From positions 46,125 through 110,124 of the forward strand of contig NZ_KE383823.1 in the NCBI RefSeq assembly GCF_000422405.1: DNA of 64,000 nucleotides. Reading direction: 5' to 3'. Made by a program: the position numbers and the translations under genes. Every line of letters begins with the position of its first letter. The first letter of the stretch is position 1. This document shows, piece after piece, positions 27,129 through 34,256 of this stretch. The notes beneath the pieces are model-generated. The model had not been told where the DNA came from. It ran no database searches and was given only the letters and a program-made list of their open reading frames with translations. This DNA comes from Microbacterium luticocti DSM 19459 (GTDB lineage: Bacteria; Actinomycetota; Actinomycetes; Actinomycetales; Microbacteriaceae).

Positions 27129-27596
27129 ATGACCCAGCTGCAGCCCGGTGACCCCGCACCCGACTTCACACTCGCCGACCAGGATGGCACCGACGTCAGC
27201 CTGCACGATCTGCGCGGCCGCAAGGTCGTGCTCTACTTCTATCCGGCCGCGATGACCCCGGGCTGCACCACCGAGGCGTGCGACTTCCGTGACAGTCTCG
27301 CGTCGCTGTCGGCCGCCGGGTACACGGTGCTGGGCGTCTCGCGCGACACCCCCGCGAAGCTGCGGGAGTTCCGCGAGCGCGACGGACTGGCCTTCGCGCT
27401 GCTGAGCGACCCCGACCATGCCGTGCACGACGCGTACGGCGCGTGGGGCGAGAAGATGAACTACGGCAAGACGATCGAAGGCGTGCTGCGCTCGACGTTC
27501 GTGATCGACGAGGACGGCCGCATCGTGCTCGCCCAGTACAACGTGAAGGCGACCGGACACGTGGCCCGGCTGCGCCGTCAACTCGGCATCGACTGA
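27129..27596 (+). CDS. bcp: Thiol peroxidase, Bcp/PrxQ-type peroxiredoxin
   Basis: Reduces hydrogen peroxide and organic peroxides. It has 155 residues. The active site MTPGCTTEACDF (42-53) contains the peroxidatic Cys46 and the resolving Cys51 five residues later, the classic PrxQ arrangement. It opens with LQPGDPAPDFTLADQDG, and VLRSTFVIDEDG follows the catalytic core. It is monocistronic. Its final codons (GGCATCGACTGA) are repeated several times downstream in a degenerate array. Confidence 0.95.
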   Translation: MTQLQPGDPAPDFTLADQDGTDVSLHDLRGRKVVLYFYPAAMTPGCTTEACDFRDSLASLSAAGYTVLGVSRDTPAKLREFRERDGLAFALLSDPDHAVHDAYGAWGEKMNYGKTIEGVLRSTFVIDEDGRIVLAQYNVKATGHVARLRRQLGID

Positions 27597-27799
27597 GCCT
27601 GCGCCGGGCGCGTCACGGCCGGGCGGCATCGACTGATGCGTGCGGCGGGCGCATCACGGCCGGCTGCGCCGTCAACTCGGCATCGACTGATGTGTGCGCC
27701 GGGGTGCGGCAGGTCCGGCGGAATCGACCGATGCCTGCGCCGGTGCGCGCCACGGCCGGACGGCATCGACTGAGCCTGCGCCGGGCGCGTCACGGCCGG
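27584..27799 (+). repeat. Degenerate array of the bcp 3' end
   Basis: CGGCATCGACTGA or a near copy starts at 27584 (in the gene), 27624, 27678, 27719 and 27761. An exact 39-base repeat joins 27584-27622 and 27761-27799. A separate exact 30-base repeat joins 27567-27596, the last ten codons with stop, to 27661-27690. Confidence 0.9.
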
Positions 27800-27833
27800 T
27801 CGGTGCCGGAACATCAGGACCGGTCGGTGCCGG
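27796..27833. repeat. Duplicated 3' end of the convergent membrane-protein gene
   Basis: CCGGTCGGTGCCGG occurs at 27796-27809 and 27820-27833. The right copy is coding sequence (minus strand GGCACCGACCGG before TCC and the TGA stop). The left copy lies downstream of the stop and is again followed by TGA on the minus strand. Confidence 0.8.
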
Positions 27834-28209
27834 CACGGTCACGGCCTGCTCGGCGCACGGCCAACACGAGCGGCACGAGTCCGGCGACTCCGACCGCGGC
27901 GATCGCCAGACCGATCAGCGGATGCGCGTAGGCGCCGGTGACCGCACCCAGAGCGACCGCGAGAATGAGCAGCTGGGTGACGATCCCGCCGCTTCGCGCC
28001 CACGACACCCCGCGCAGTGTGCCCACCGCGAACGCGGCGACCGCGACCGCGCCGATCACGGTCAGCACGAGCAGGGCGAGCGCGCTGGTGAGCGACTCGG
28101 TGTCGCCGGCGAGCATCGCCACGACCTGCCAGCCCGCCAGGCACAGGATGCCGACGGCCTCGCACGCGAGGATGATCCCGCCGGTGCGTGCCGCGGTGTT
28201 CGACCGCAT
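27814..28209 (-). CDS. Small four-helix membrane protein, function unknown
   Basis: A 131-residue protein with about four hydrophobic segments (residues about 10-33, 40-62, 72-92, 95-117) and basic ends. It is not a family I recognise by name; it resembles the small integral membrane proteins common in Actinobacteria. The start at 28209 is preceded by GGAGAGGACAGG; a longer frame to 28299 lacks this support. It converges with bcp, and its own 3' end is duplicated downstream. Confidence 0.65.
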   Translation of the reverse strand: MRSNTAARTGGIILACEAVGILCLAGWQVVAMLAGDTESLTSALALLVLTVIGAVAVAAFAVGTLRGVSWARSGGIVTQLLILAVALGAVTGAYAHPLIGLAIAAVGVAGLVPLVLAVRRAGRDRAGTDRS

Positions 28210-28469
28210 CCGTCCTGTCCTCTCCGCGGCGATGCCGCCCGTCGATGCGATCCGGCGCTGGGCGAACTGCCAGCGCACGCAGGGCAAGTCATCACACAAA
28301 ACCCTTGATTCGACTGCCGCGCTGTGAAAGCATTGTCAACGTTGTGTGCTCCCACAGCGGCGTGGGGCGAGCAGTCGCTCGCACAACTTCCAGGCTAGCG
28401 GAACCCGAATCCGCGCCGGAAACCGTATCCGACACGACGTGACATCCCTCACTCAAGGAGCACCCCCAC

Positions 28470-28718
28470 ATGGATTGGCGCGACAAAGCCGCTTGCCTCA
28501 CCGTCGACCCCGAGCTGTTCTTCCCCGTGGGCAACACGGGACCGGCGGTCGAGCAGATCGAGAAGGCGAAGGCCGTGTGCGCCCGGTGCACCGTCACCGA
28601 GATCTGCCTGCAGTACGCGCTCGAGACCGGTCAAGACTCGGGCGTCTGGGGCGGCCTGTCCGAAGACGAGCGCCGCGCCCTCAAACGCCGCGCGGCCCGC
28701 GCCCGCCGCGCCTCCTGA
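28470..28718 (+). CDS. whiB1: WhiB-family iron-sulfur transcriptional regulator (WhiB1-like)
   Basis: An 82-residue protein with the four cluster-binding cysteines at 9, 37, 40 and 46 (C-x27-C-x2-C-x5-C), the GVWGG turn (58-62) and a basic tail (KRRAARARR) for DNA contact. The 4Fe-4S cluster in WhiB1 reacts with nitric oxide, and the protein binds the main sigma factor. The start has AAGGAG 10 bases upstream. The assignment to WhiB1 rests on sequence and on the adjacent, convergent pdtaS, the same pairing as Rv3219/Rv3220c. Its 3' end is duplicated in tandem. Confidence 0.9.
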   Translation: MDWRDKAACLTVDPELFFPVGNTGPAVEQIEKAKAVCARCTVTEICLQYALETGQDSGVWGGLSEDERRALKRRAARARRAS

Positions 28719-28746
28719 CCCGTGCGCCGCGCCTCCTGACCCGTGC
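28705..28746 (+). repeat. 21-base tandem duplication over the whiB stop
   Basis: GCCGCGCCTCCTGACCCGTG plus C is present twice in a row (28705-28725, 28726-28746), and a third partial copy begins at 28747. The first copy contains the real stop at 28716-28718. The second has an identical TGA in the same phase, because 21 is a multiple of three. Confidence 0.9.
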
Positions 28747-29031
28747 GCCGCGCCCGCAGGCTGACCCGGTCGCCGCGCCTGCACGCGCCGCGCAGCCCGC
28801 GTTCGCCGCGCCCGCTGACCCGGTAGCCCCACCCCGCCCGCGGGCGACGGCGTCGCCGTACCCGGACGGCACCGGGCGACGGCATGGCCTCACCCGGTAT
28901 GCACCGGGTGGATGCCACCATCCCCGGTCGCTTGCGCCGGTTCGACGCGCCGTCTCAGGTCGCCCGGTCCAGGCCGACATCCGCCACGCTCCCCCACACC
29001 GACGCGCCCGTGGTGGAGGGTCTCCGTGGTC
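28719..29031. other. Convergent intergenic region between whiB and pdtaS
   Basis: A 313-base region holding the tandem copies of the whiB end, further degenerate GCGCCGCGC-rich repeats to about 28840, and a perfect hairpin at 28891-28910. No coding signal is convincing. Confidence 0.6.
28891..28910. terminator. Bidirectional hairpin between whiB and pdtaS
   Basis: CACCCGGT (28891-28898) pairs perfectly with ACCGGGTG (28903-28910) around the tetraloop ATGC. It lies between convergent genes. Confidence 0.6.
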
Positions 29032-30525
29032 TCAACCGAGGTTCAGGTCGAGGTAACGCAGCGGGATGTCGATGGTCACCTCGGTGCCCTGACCCTGCAG
29101 CGTGTGCCAGTCGATCGAGCCGCCCAGCTCCCCCTGGATCAGGGTGCGCACGATCTGGGTGCCCAGGCCCTGCCCGACCTGCCCCTCGGGCAGGCCCACG
29201 CCGGAGTCGCGCACGCGCACCTCGAGTCGGTCGTCGGTGCGATCGGCGATGATCTCGACGTCGCCCTCCTGCCCGGCCAGCCCGTGCTCGACCGCGTTGG
29301 TGACCAGTTCGGTCAGCGCCAGTGCCAACGGGGTGGCGTACTCGCTGGGCAGCGTGCCGAACCGCCCGGTGGTGTGCGTCTTGGCCTTCGTGCCCGCGCC
29401 GGCCGCCACCTCGGCGACGAGCTTGAGCACCCGCTGGAACACGTCGTCGAAGTCGACGTTCTGCGCCAGGCCCTCTGACAGGGTGTCGTGCACGACGGCG
29501 ATCGCCGACACCCGGCGCATCGCCTGCGTGAGCGCCTCGCGCGCCTCTTCGGAGTGGGTGCGCCGGGCCTGGATGCGCAGCAGCGCCGCAACGGTCTGCA
29601 GGTTGTTCTTCACCCGGTGGTGGATCTCGCGGATGGTCGCGTCTTTGGTGATGAGCTCCTGCTCCTGGTGGCGCATCTCGGTGACGTCGCGGCACAGCAC
29701 CACCGCCCCGATGCGGGTGCCGTGGTCGCGCAGCGGGATGGTGCGCAGCGACACGGTAACCCCCCGCGCCTCGATGTCGGTGCGCCACGGCGCCCGACCG
29801 GTGACGACCAGCGGCAGCGACTCGTCGAACTGGCGCTTCTCGGGCAGGATCTGGGTGACCACCTCGACCAGCGGCACGCCTTCGAGCTCGTCGTCGAAGC
29901 CCAGCCGGTTGAACGCCGACAGGGCGTTGGGGCTGGCGAACGTGGTCATGCCGTCGACGTCGAGCCGGATCAGCCCGTCCGAGGCACGCGGGGCGCCGCG
30001 ACGCGGCCCGGTCGGGGCCGACAGGTCGGGGAAGTCGCCCGAGGCGATCATGCCGAACAGGTCGTCGGCGCAGTCGTTGAACGTGATCTGCTGACGCGAG
30101 GGGGTGCGCGTCTCGCCGAGGTTGGTGTGACGGGTGAGCACCCCGATCACGTGCGGTTTCTGCCCGGCCCGCGGCCGCTCCCGCACGATCGGCACCGCCC
30201 GCACCCGGGTGGGGGTCTCTTCGAACCAGTCCGGCGAGGCCGAGTCGACGATCTGCCCGCTGGTGTACGCCGAGCGCACCTGTGCCCGCCACTGCGGCCG
30301 CACCTTCTCACCGACGATGTCGCGGTAGAACAGGGTCGCCGCTCCCCCGGGCCGGGTGTGCGCCACCGCCGTGAACGAGTCGTCGGCGGTCGGCACCCAC
30401 ATCACGATGTCGGCGAAGGCCAGGTCGGCCAGCAGCTGCCCGTCGCCGGCGAGGCGGTGCAGCCATTCCACATCGGCCTCGTCGGAGAGGCCCTGCGCAT
30501 AGACGAGATCGGTGAGCGTCGACAC
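29032..30525 (-). CDS. pdtaS: PdtaS-type sensor histidine kinase
   Basis: A soluble kinase of 497 residues with no membrane segment. An N-terminal GAF-like domain (about 10-165) is followed by a PAS domain (about 180-285), a HisKA_2 dimerisation domain with REIHHRVKNNLQ (299-310, phosphoacceptor His302 or His303) and an HATPase domain (ELVTNAVEHG, DSGVGLP, GLGTQIV). In mycobacteria PdtaS phosphorylates the RNA-binding antiterminator PdtaR and responds to NO and copper. No pdtaR gene is in the window. It lies 9 bases downstream of the CpaE-like gene, so it appears to be last in an operon with two pilus-type genes. Confidence 0.9.
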   Translation of the reverse strand: MSTLTDLVYAQGLSDEADVEWLHRLAGDGQLLADLAFADIVMWVPTADDSFTAVAHTRPGGAATLFYRDIVGEKVRPQWRAQVRSAYTSGQIVDSASPDWFEETPTRVRAVPIVRERPRAGQKPHVIGVLTRHTNLGETRTPSRQQITFNDCADDLFGMIASGDFPDLSAPTGPRRGAPRASDGLIRLDVDGMTTFASPNALSAFNRLGFDDELEGVPLVEVVTQILPEKRQFDESLPLVVTGRAPWRTDIEARGVTVSLRTIPLRDHGTRIGAVVLCRDVTEMRHQEQELITKDATIREIHHRVKNNLQTVAALLRIQARRTHSEEAREALTQAMRRVSAIAVVHDTLSEGLAQNVDFDDVFQRVLKLVAEVAAGAGTKAKTHTTGRFGTLPSEYATPLALALTELVTNAVEHGLAGQEGDVEIIADRTDDRLEVRVRDSGVGLPEGQVGQGLGTQIVRTLIQGELGGSIDWHTLQGQGTEVTIDIPLRYLDLNLG

Positions 30526-30534
30526 CCGACCAGC

Positions 30535-31794
30535 CTATGGTGCGACCGGTGCATCGGCCGGGATCATGGCACGCGATCGCCACCGGGCCCGTCGCGGCCG
30601 TGCCGCCGGCGGCGGCACCAGAGCCTCGGCGACGAGGCGTCGTACGGCGAGCGTGAGCGGGGACTTGGGGGCGGTGTCGGCGACCGGCCGCGCAGCCAAC
30701 AGCGCCGCGTCCACGCTGCGCGGGTCCTGCGGCACGAACCACACGTCGCGGATGCCGGCGAACCGCTCCAGCGTGCGCCGGATCTGCCCGTGCGCATCGA
30801 TGCCGAGCGTGCCCGGCCGCAGCCGGTTGGCCACGACGGTCACCGGTGTGGTGCCCACAATGGCGCGCAGTTCGGCGTGGGCGCGCAGAAAGCGGGCGAC
30901 CCCGACCGGGTCGGCGGCGACGACCGCGACGATGCGGTCGGCGGCCTGCAGCGCGGCCAGGGTGGCGGCGTTGCGCCGCGGCCCGTCGGCGAGGTCGCTC
31001 ACGATCTCTTCGTCGCGTTCCAGAGGGGATGCCACGTCCACGACCGTGTGCGTCGCCCATGACCGGCACGCCTCGAGCGCGGCACTCACGCGCCGCTGTC
31101 CCAGTTCCGGCCAGCGTGACGGACGGTTGATACCCGGCAGCACGTCGATCCGGCCGTCGCCGACACCGACCGGTGTGCTGATCCGTTCCAGTTCGGCGGC
31201 GTCCAGGCCGCCGCGCTCGGCCTGTCGACAGGCGGCGGCGAATCCCGGTCCTTCGTCGGCCAGGCCGAGCATGATCGCCACCGACGGCGCGTGCGTGTCG
31301 GCGTCGACCAGGCACACGTGCCGGCCGCCGCGGCTGAGCTCAGCGGCCAGTTCGATCGCCAGGGTGGTGCGCCCGGGCGCGCCGGCCGCACCCCACACGG
31401 CCACGACTCCGGGGCCGGAAGGCGCCGCCGGAGCGGGCCCGAGCTCGGGCGCCGCCGGGGCGGCGAGGGCGTCGGCGACCGCCCAGCCGTCTGCGTCGGC
31501 GGGCAGGCACGGCCCCAGTCCGAACGCGGCGGCCAGCCGTGCCGCCGACTCGTCGGCGCACAACGGCAGGATGCGCACTCCGCCGCGGTCACAGGCGGCG
31601 ACCAGGTCGGCGTCGAGGGTGCGGGTGCTCACATCGAGGACGAGTGCGTCTGCGGCATCCATCAGCCCCGCCGCGGCACCGTCGGCGGGGTCTTCGGGCC
31701 GCACCACGGCCGCGACCGGCACGCCGGCGCGGGTGAGCCGGTCGGCCAGTGCCGTGCCGCGCGGCGCGGTCACGGCGATGACGACGCCGGTCAC
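30535..31794 (-). CDS. CpaE/MinD-like ATPase with degenerate P-loop
   Basis: A 419-residue protein. The N-terminal part (1-110) is receiver-like without clear phosphorylation chemistry, followed by an Ala/Pro linker and a ParA/MinD-type domain. The P-loop reads GAAGAPGRTTLA (135-146): the deviant Walker A has Arg where the catalytic Lys of KGGxGKT/S normally sits. LVDADTHAPS and PQDPRSV follow as in CpaE. CpaE proteins localise Flp pilus machinery, but no pilus ATPase, TadC or pilin genes are here. It overlaps the SAF gene by 4 bases. Confidence 0.78.
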   Translation of the reverse strand: MTGVVIAVTAPRGTALADRLTRAGVPVAAVVRPEDPADGAAAGLMDAADALVLDVSTRTLDADLVAACDRGGVRILPLCADESAARLAAAFGLGPCLPADADGWAVADALAAPAAPELGPAPAAPSGPGVVAVWGAAGAPGRTTLAIELAAELSRGGRHVCLVDADTHAPSVAIMLGLADEGPGFAAACRQAERGGLDAAELERISTPVGVGDGRIDVLPGINRPSRWPELGQRRVSAALEACRSWATHTVVDVASPLERDEEIVSDLADGPRRNAATLAALQAADRIVAVVAADPVGVARFLRAHAELRAIVGTTPVTVVANRLRPGTLGIDAHGQIRRTLERFAGIRDVWFVPQDPRSVDAALLAARPVADTAPKSPLTLAVRRLVAEALVPPPAARPRRARWRSRAMIPADAPVAP

Positions 31795-32459
31795 CGCGCA
31801 CCTCCGGCGGGGACCACCGACAGCGCCGACCCGGCCGAGATCGCCGCCAGCGTGCCGGCGACGTCGGCACGTGGGATGGCCAGCTCGAGGGCGGTCTTGC
31901 CGCCGCCGATCATCGAATCATCCCGCGTCACCGAGGCGACCGTGGCCCGCGGGATCAGGACGCGTGGGGTGTCGTAGACACCGCGCTCGGTCTGCGCCGC
32001 CGCCCACAGTTCGACCACCGCGCCCGCCCGCACCGCAGTGGGCACGTCGGCGTCGGTGCGCACCACCACCGTGGTGAGGTCGGACTCCGCCGCCGGCACG
32101 GTCGCCGAGGCGGGCACGAGCTCTCCGGCCTCGACGGTACGGGTGGCGACCGCGCCGCGCGGTGCCTTTCCGGGCGCCAGGTAGGCGTCGGCGGAATGGC
32201 CGAGGGCGACGTCGACGACGGTGAGGTCGGCGGCGGTGACGGTCTGGCCCGGCACGATGGTGTGCGCGGCGGCGTAGACCGGGGCGGTCTGCCGCGACAG
32301 GGCGACCACGGCCCACACACCGGCGACGGATGCCACGATCAGCGCGATTCCGATGAAGAAACGCGTGTCGGTCCAGAAGCCGCGGCGCCGTCGCATGGTC
32401 GGCCCGCGCTGCGGACCGGCCGTGCCGGACGGGTTGTCGAGTGCACTCATGTCCTCCAT
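31791..32459 (-). CDS. SAF-domain membrane protein (CpaB/RcpC-like)
   Basis: A 222-residue protein with a basic cytoplasmic start (RRRRGFWTDTR), one transmembrane helix (about 31-54) and an outside SAF domain (about 60-125; AAHTIVPGQTVTAADLTVVDV, GAVATRTVEAGELVPASA). This is the layout of CpaB, the Flp-pilus periplasmic subunit. The start at 32459 (MEDMSALD) has GGGAAAGG 7 bases before it; an ATG at 32450 is possible. It is first in an operon with the CpaE-like ATPase and pdtaS. A DnaA box lies in its upstream region. Without other tad genes the function remains open. Confidence 0.78.
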   Translation of the reverse strand: MEDMSALDNPSGTAGPQRGPTMRRRRGFWTDTRFFIGIALIVASVAGVWAVVALSRQTAPVYAAAHTIVPGQTVTAADLTVVDVALGHSADAYLAPGKAPRGAVATRTVEAGELVPASATVPAAESDLTTVVVRTDADVPTAVRAGAVVELWAAAQTERGVYDTPRVLIPRATVASVTRDDSMIGGGKTALELAIPRADVAGTLAAISAGSALSVVPAGGAR

Positions 32460-32490
32460 CGTGGACCTTTCCCGGAATCGGCATCGGAAG

Positions 32491-32499
32491 TTATCCACA
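32491..32499 (+). promoter_or_regulatory. DnaA box
   Basis: TTATCCACA is a perfect consensus DnaA box in the 90-base gap between the divergent SAF and HTH genes. It is a single site and not an origin. Confidence 0.6.
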
Positions 32500-32549
32500 G
32501 GCTGCCGAGCGAGCAGGGCCGCGGGCCGTGCGGCGGCGATAATGAGTGC

Positions 32550-32831
32550 ATGCCCGACAGCCCGCTCGATGAGGTACGCCTCGTCGCCCCCGCCCAGGTC
32601 GCCGAGGCGCTCGGCGTGTCGGTGGACGAGGTGATCGCCCTCGCGATGGAGGGACAGTTGCGCGGCGTGCGCGTGGGCACCCCGCCGCAGTGGCGCATCG
32701 ACGAGGCCAGTGTCACGGCATATCTCGACGAGCAGACCGAGCAGACCCGGCGCATGGCGCTGTGGCGGCAGTCGAACGCCGCGAGCTTCCCCGAGCTGTG
32801 GGGCACAGGCGCCGTGCGCCGACCCGACTGA
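32550..32831 (+). CDS. Small excisionase/BldC-type helix-turn-helix protein
   Basis: A 93-residue DNA-binding protein. The MerR-like HTH is seen in VAPAQVAEALGVSVDEVIALAMEGQLRGVRVG (11-43) and continues into a wing-like WRIDEASVTAYLDEQ (48-62). Such proteins include BldC-like regulators and phage excisionases; no integrase or phage gene is nearby, so a chromosomal regulator is more likely. It diverges from the SAF-CpaE-pdtaS operon with a DnaA box between them. No clear ribosome-binding site precedes the start. Low-complexity sequence follows to about 33000. Confidence 0.75.
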   Translation: MPDSPLDEVRLVAPAQVAEALGVSVDEVIALAMEGQLRGVRVGTPPQWRIDEASVTAYLDEQTEQTRRMALWRQSNAASFPELWGTGAVRRPD

Positions 32832-33014
32832 CGACGCGGCGGGCTGGGACGCACCGCCGCAGCCGGACGCGGGGATGCCGTTCGCCACGGCAGGCTCGGA
32901 CGCGCCGCCACAATCGGATGCGGGGTGCAGCTCCCCATGTCGACCGGTCCCGCCCCGATCGCAGCCATCCGACACGAACCGAGGTTGAGCCCGTGCGGGC
33001 GGGATGCCGCGGGC

Positions 33015-33617
33015 TCAGCGCATGAGCGCGGGCGATTCCAGCCGCACCCAGGCCAGTGCCGCGAACGGCACGATGCGCATGCCGGTGACGGCGGCGGAGC
33101 GCCGTGGGGTGTCGGGCTCATGCAGGGCGAGGTCGAGGTGGTCGGCCAGCGCCCGGTCGATCGTGCCGGTCAGCGCGCGAGCGGTGCGCAGGTGCAGGGT
33201 GACCGGAACGCGGCGGCGGGTCAGGTCGCGCAGCACGAATCCGAGCGTCATCCGTTCGCTCAGTCCCCGGTGCCCGCCGGCGTCGGCGCGGGCGCTTCGC
33301 AGCAGGTCGGCCTCGGCTATGCCGAGCCCGGTGATCGCATCGACCGGCAGCAGCGCCGCGCCGGCGCGGGTCTCGGCGAGCGCGACCCCCACCCAGTCCG
33401 CGCCGACCGCGGTGACCCGGCCGGTGAGCACGGCGTCGCCGGCCAGTTCGAGCGAGATCACCGGGGCGTCGGGGCCGCACAGTCCGCGCAACCGTTCGGT
33501 CAACGGCAGGCGCGACAGGCGCAGCCGCTCGGCCTCGGAGTCCAACGCGGCGCGCTCGGCCTCCCACTCGGAGTCGAGCTGATCTTCCAGGTCCTCGAAG
33601 AACCGATCCCAGCGCAC
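33015..33617 (-). CDS. Conserved hypothetical protein, actinobacterial
   Basis: A 200-residue soluble protein. The N-terminal stretch is strongly helical and acidic (RWDRFFEDLEDQLDSEWEAERAAL, about 2-25), followed by a beta-rich part (SLELAGDAVLTGRVTAVGADWVGV) and a basic region. It does not match a function I can name. I chose the GTG at 33617, which gives the WDRFFEDLE start; the frame continues 21 codons upstream through a DnaA box but without similarity. The nearby 34-kb genes are conserved in Actinobacteria, so this is probably a core gene. Confidence 0.7.
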   Translation of the reverse strand: MRWDRFFEDLEDQLDSEWEAERAALDSEAERLRLSRLPLTERLRGLCGPDAPVISLELAGDAVLTGRVTAVGADWVGVALAETRAGAALLPVDAITGLGIAEADLLRSARADAGGHRGLSERMTLGFVLRDLTRRRVPVTLHLRTARALTGTIDRALADHLDLALHEPDTPRRSAAVTGMRIVPFAALAWVRLESPALMR

Positions 33618-33654
33618 GACGCGACAGTACGCGATCGGAGCACCGCATGGGGAG

Positions 33655-33663
33655 TTATCCACA
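33655..33663 (+). promoter_or_regulatory. DnaA box
   Basis: A second perfect TTATCCACA, in the 151-base gap between the divergent conserved hypothetical gene and the Rv3235-like gene, 1.16 kb from the first and in the same orientation. Confidence 0.6.
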
Positions 33664-33768
33664 GGTGAGAGGGTTCTCATGACCCTGGGAATCGGCTGTG
33701 TGCTCTACTGGGTCGGGTAGTCCTACATCCTTCCGCCGAGGGGGGCGGGAGAGGGAGAGAGGCATTCC

Positions 33769-34194
33769 ATGGCGAGCATGCCTGCGGCCGAGGCGGTCCT
33801 GCGGACAGAGCGCGAAGACGATCCGTGCGCACCCGAGCGAACACCGGCGGCGGCGCTTCCGGATCCGGAACCGCTGCTGCGCAACCTCACGCAGGGTGTG
33901 CTCGAGGTGCTCGCCGGGGTGCGCGACGTGCACCAGCTGGCGCGGTGGATGACCGAGGACGTGTTCCGTTCGGTGTCGACCCGGGCGGCTCTGGCGGCCC
34001 GGGCGCGCAGCGCCCGCGGGGTGACGGCCACTCGCCCGGTGCACAGCATCCGCTCGGTGCACCACACCATGCCCGCCGACGACGCCGTCGAGGCCGTGGT
34101 GGTGATCGGGGGCCCGGCCCGCACCCGGGCGGTCGCGCTGCGGCTCGAGGGACTGGACCACCGCTGGCGGGCGACCTCGCTCGCCCTGCTGTGA
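33769..34194 (+). CDS. Rv3235-family protein
   Basis: A 141-residue protein. The helical core PDPEPLLRNLTQGVLEVLAGVRDVHQLARWMTEDV and the C-terminal beta part ending RWRATSLALL match the Rv3235 family, which has no known function. In mycobacteria the relative sits in the same neighbourhood between aroA and secA1. The upstream sequence is purine-rich (GGGAGAGGGAGAGAGG) and ends 6 bases before the ATG. It converges with the aminotransferase gene. Confidence 0.85.
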   Translation: MASMPAAEAVLRTEREDDPCAPERTPAAALPDPEPLLRNLTQGVLEVLAGVRDVHQLARWMTEDVFRSVSTRAALAARARSARGVTATRPVHSIRSVHHTMPADDAVEAVVVIGGPARTRAVALRLEGLDHRWRATSLALL

Positions 34195-34208
34195 GGCGGC
34201 CTGCACAC

Positions 34209-34232
34209 ACGGGCCGGGCACGTGCGGCCCGT
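34209..34232. terminator. Hairpin between convergent genes
   Basis: ACGGGCCG (34209-34216) pairs perfectly with CGGCCCGT (34225-34232) around 8 bases. It serves the Rv3235-like gene and possibly the aminotransferase gene. Confidence 0.65.
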
Positions 34233-34256
34233 CACCGCGCCGGGGCGCGGGGTGCC

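Noticed and set aside
28320..28345. CRP site upstream of whiB (TGTGA-N6-TGTCA)
   Set aside because: Only the left half-site matches; the right half has 3 of 5 bases, so it is not convincing.
32550..32831. Phage excisionase suggesting an integrated element
   Set aside because: The HTH type also occurs in chromosomal BldC-like regulators; no integrase, att repeat, tRNA or phage gene is visible.
32491..33663. Replication origin
   Set aside because: Only two DnaA boxes 1.16 kb apart, without dnaA, dnaN, an AT-rich unwinding region or box clusters.
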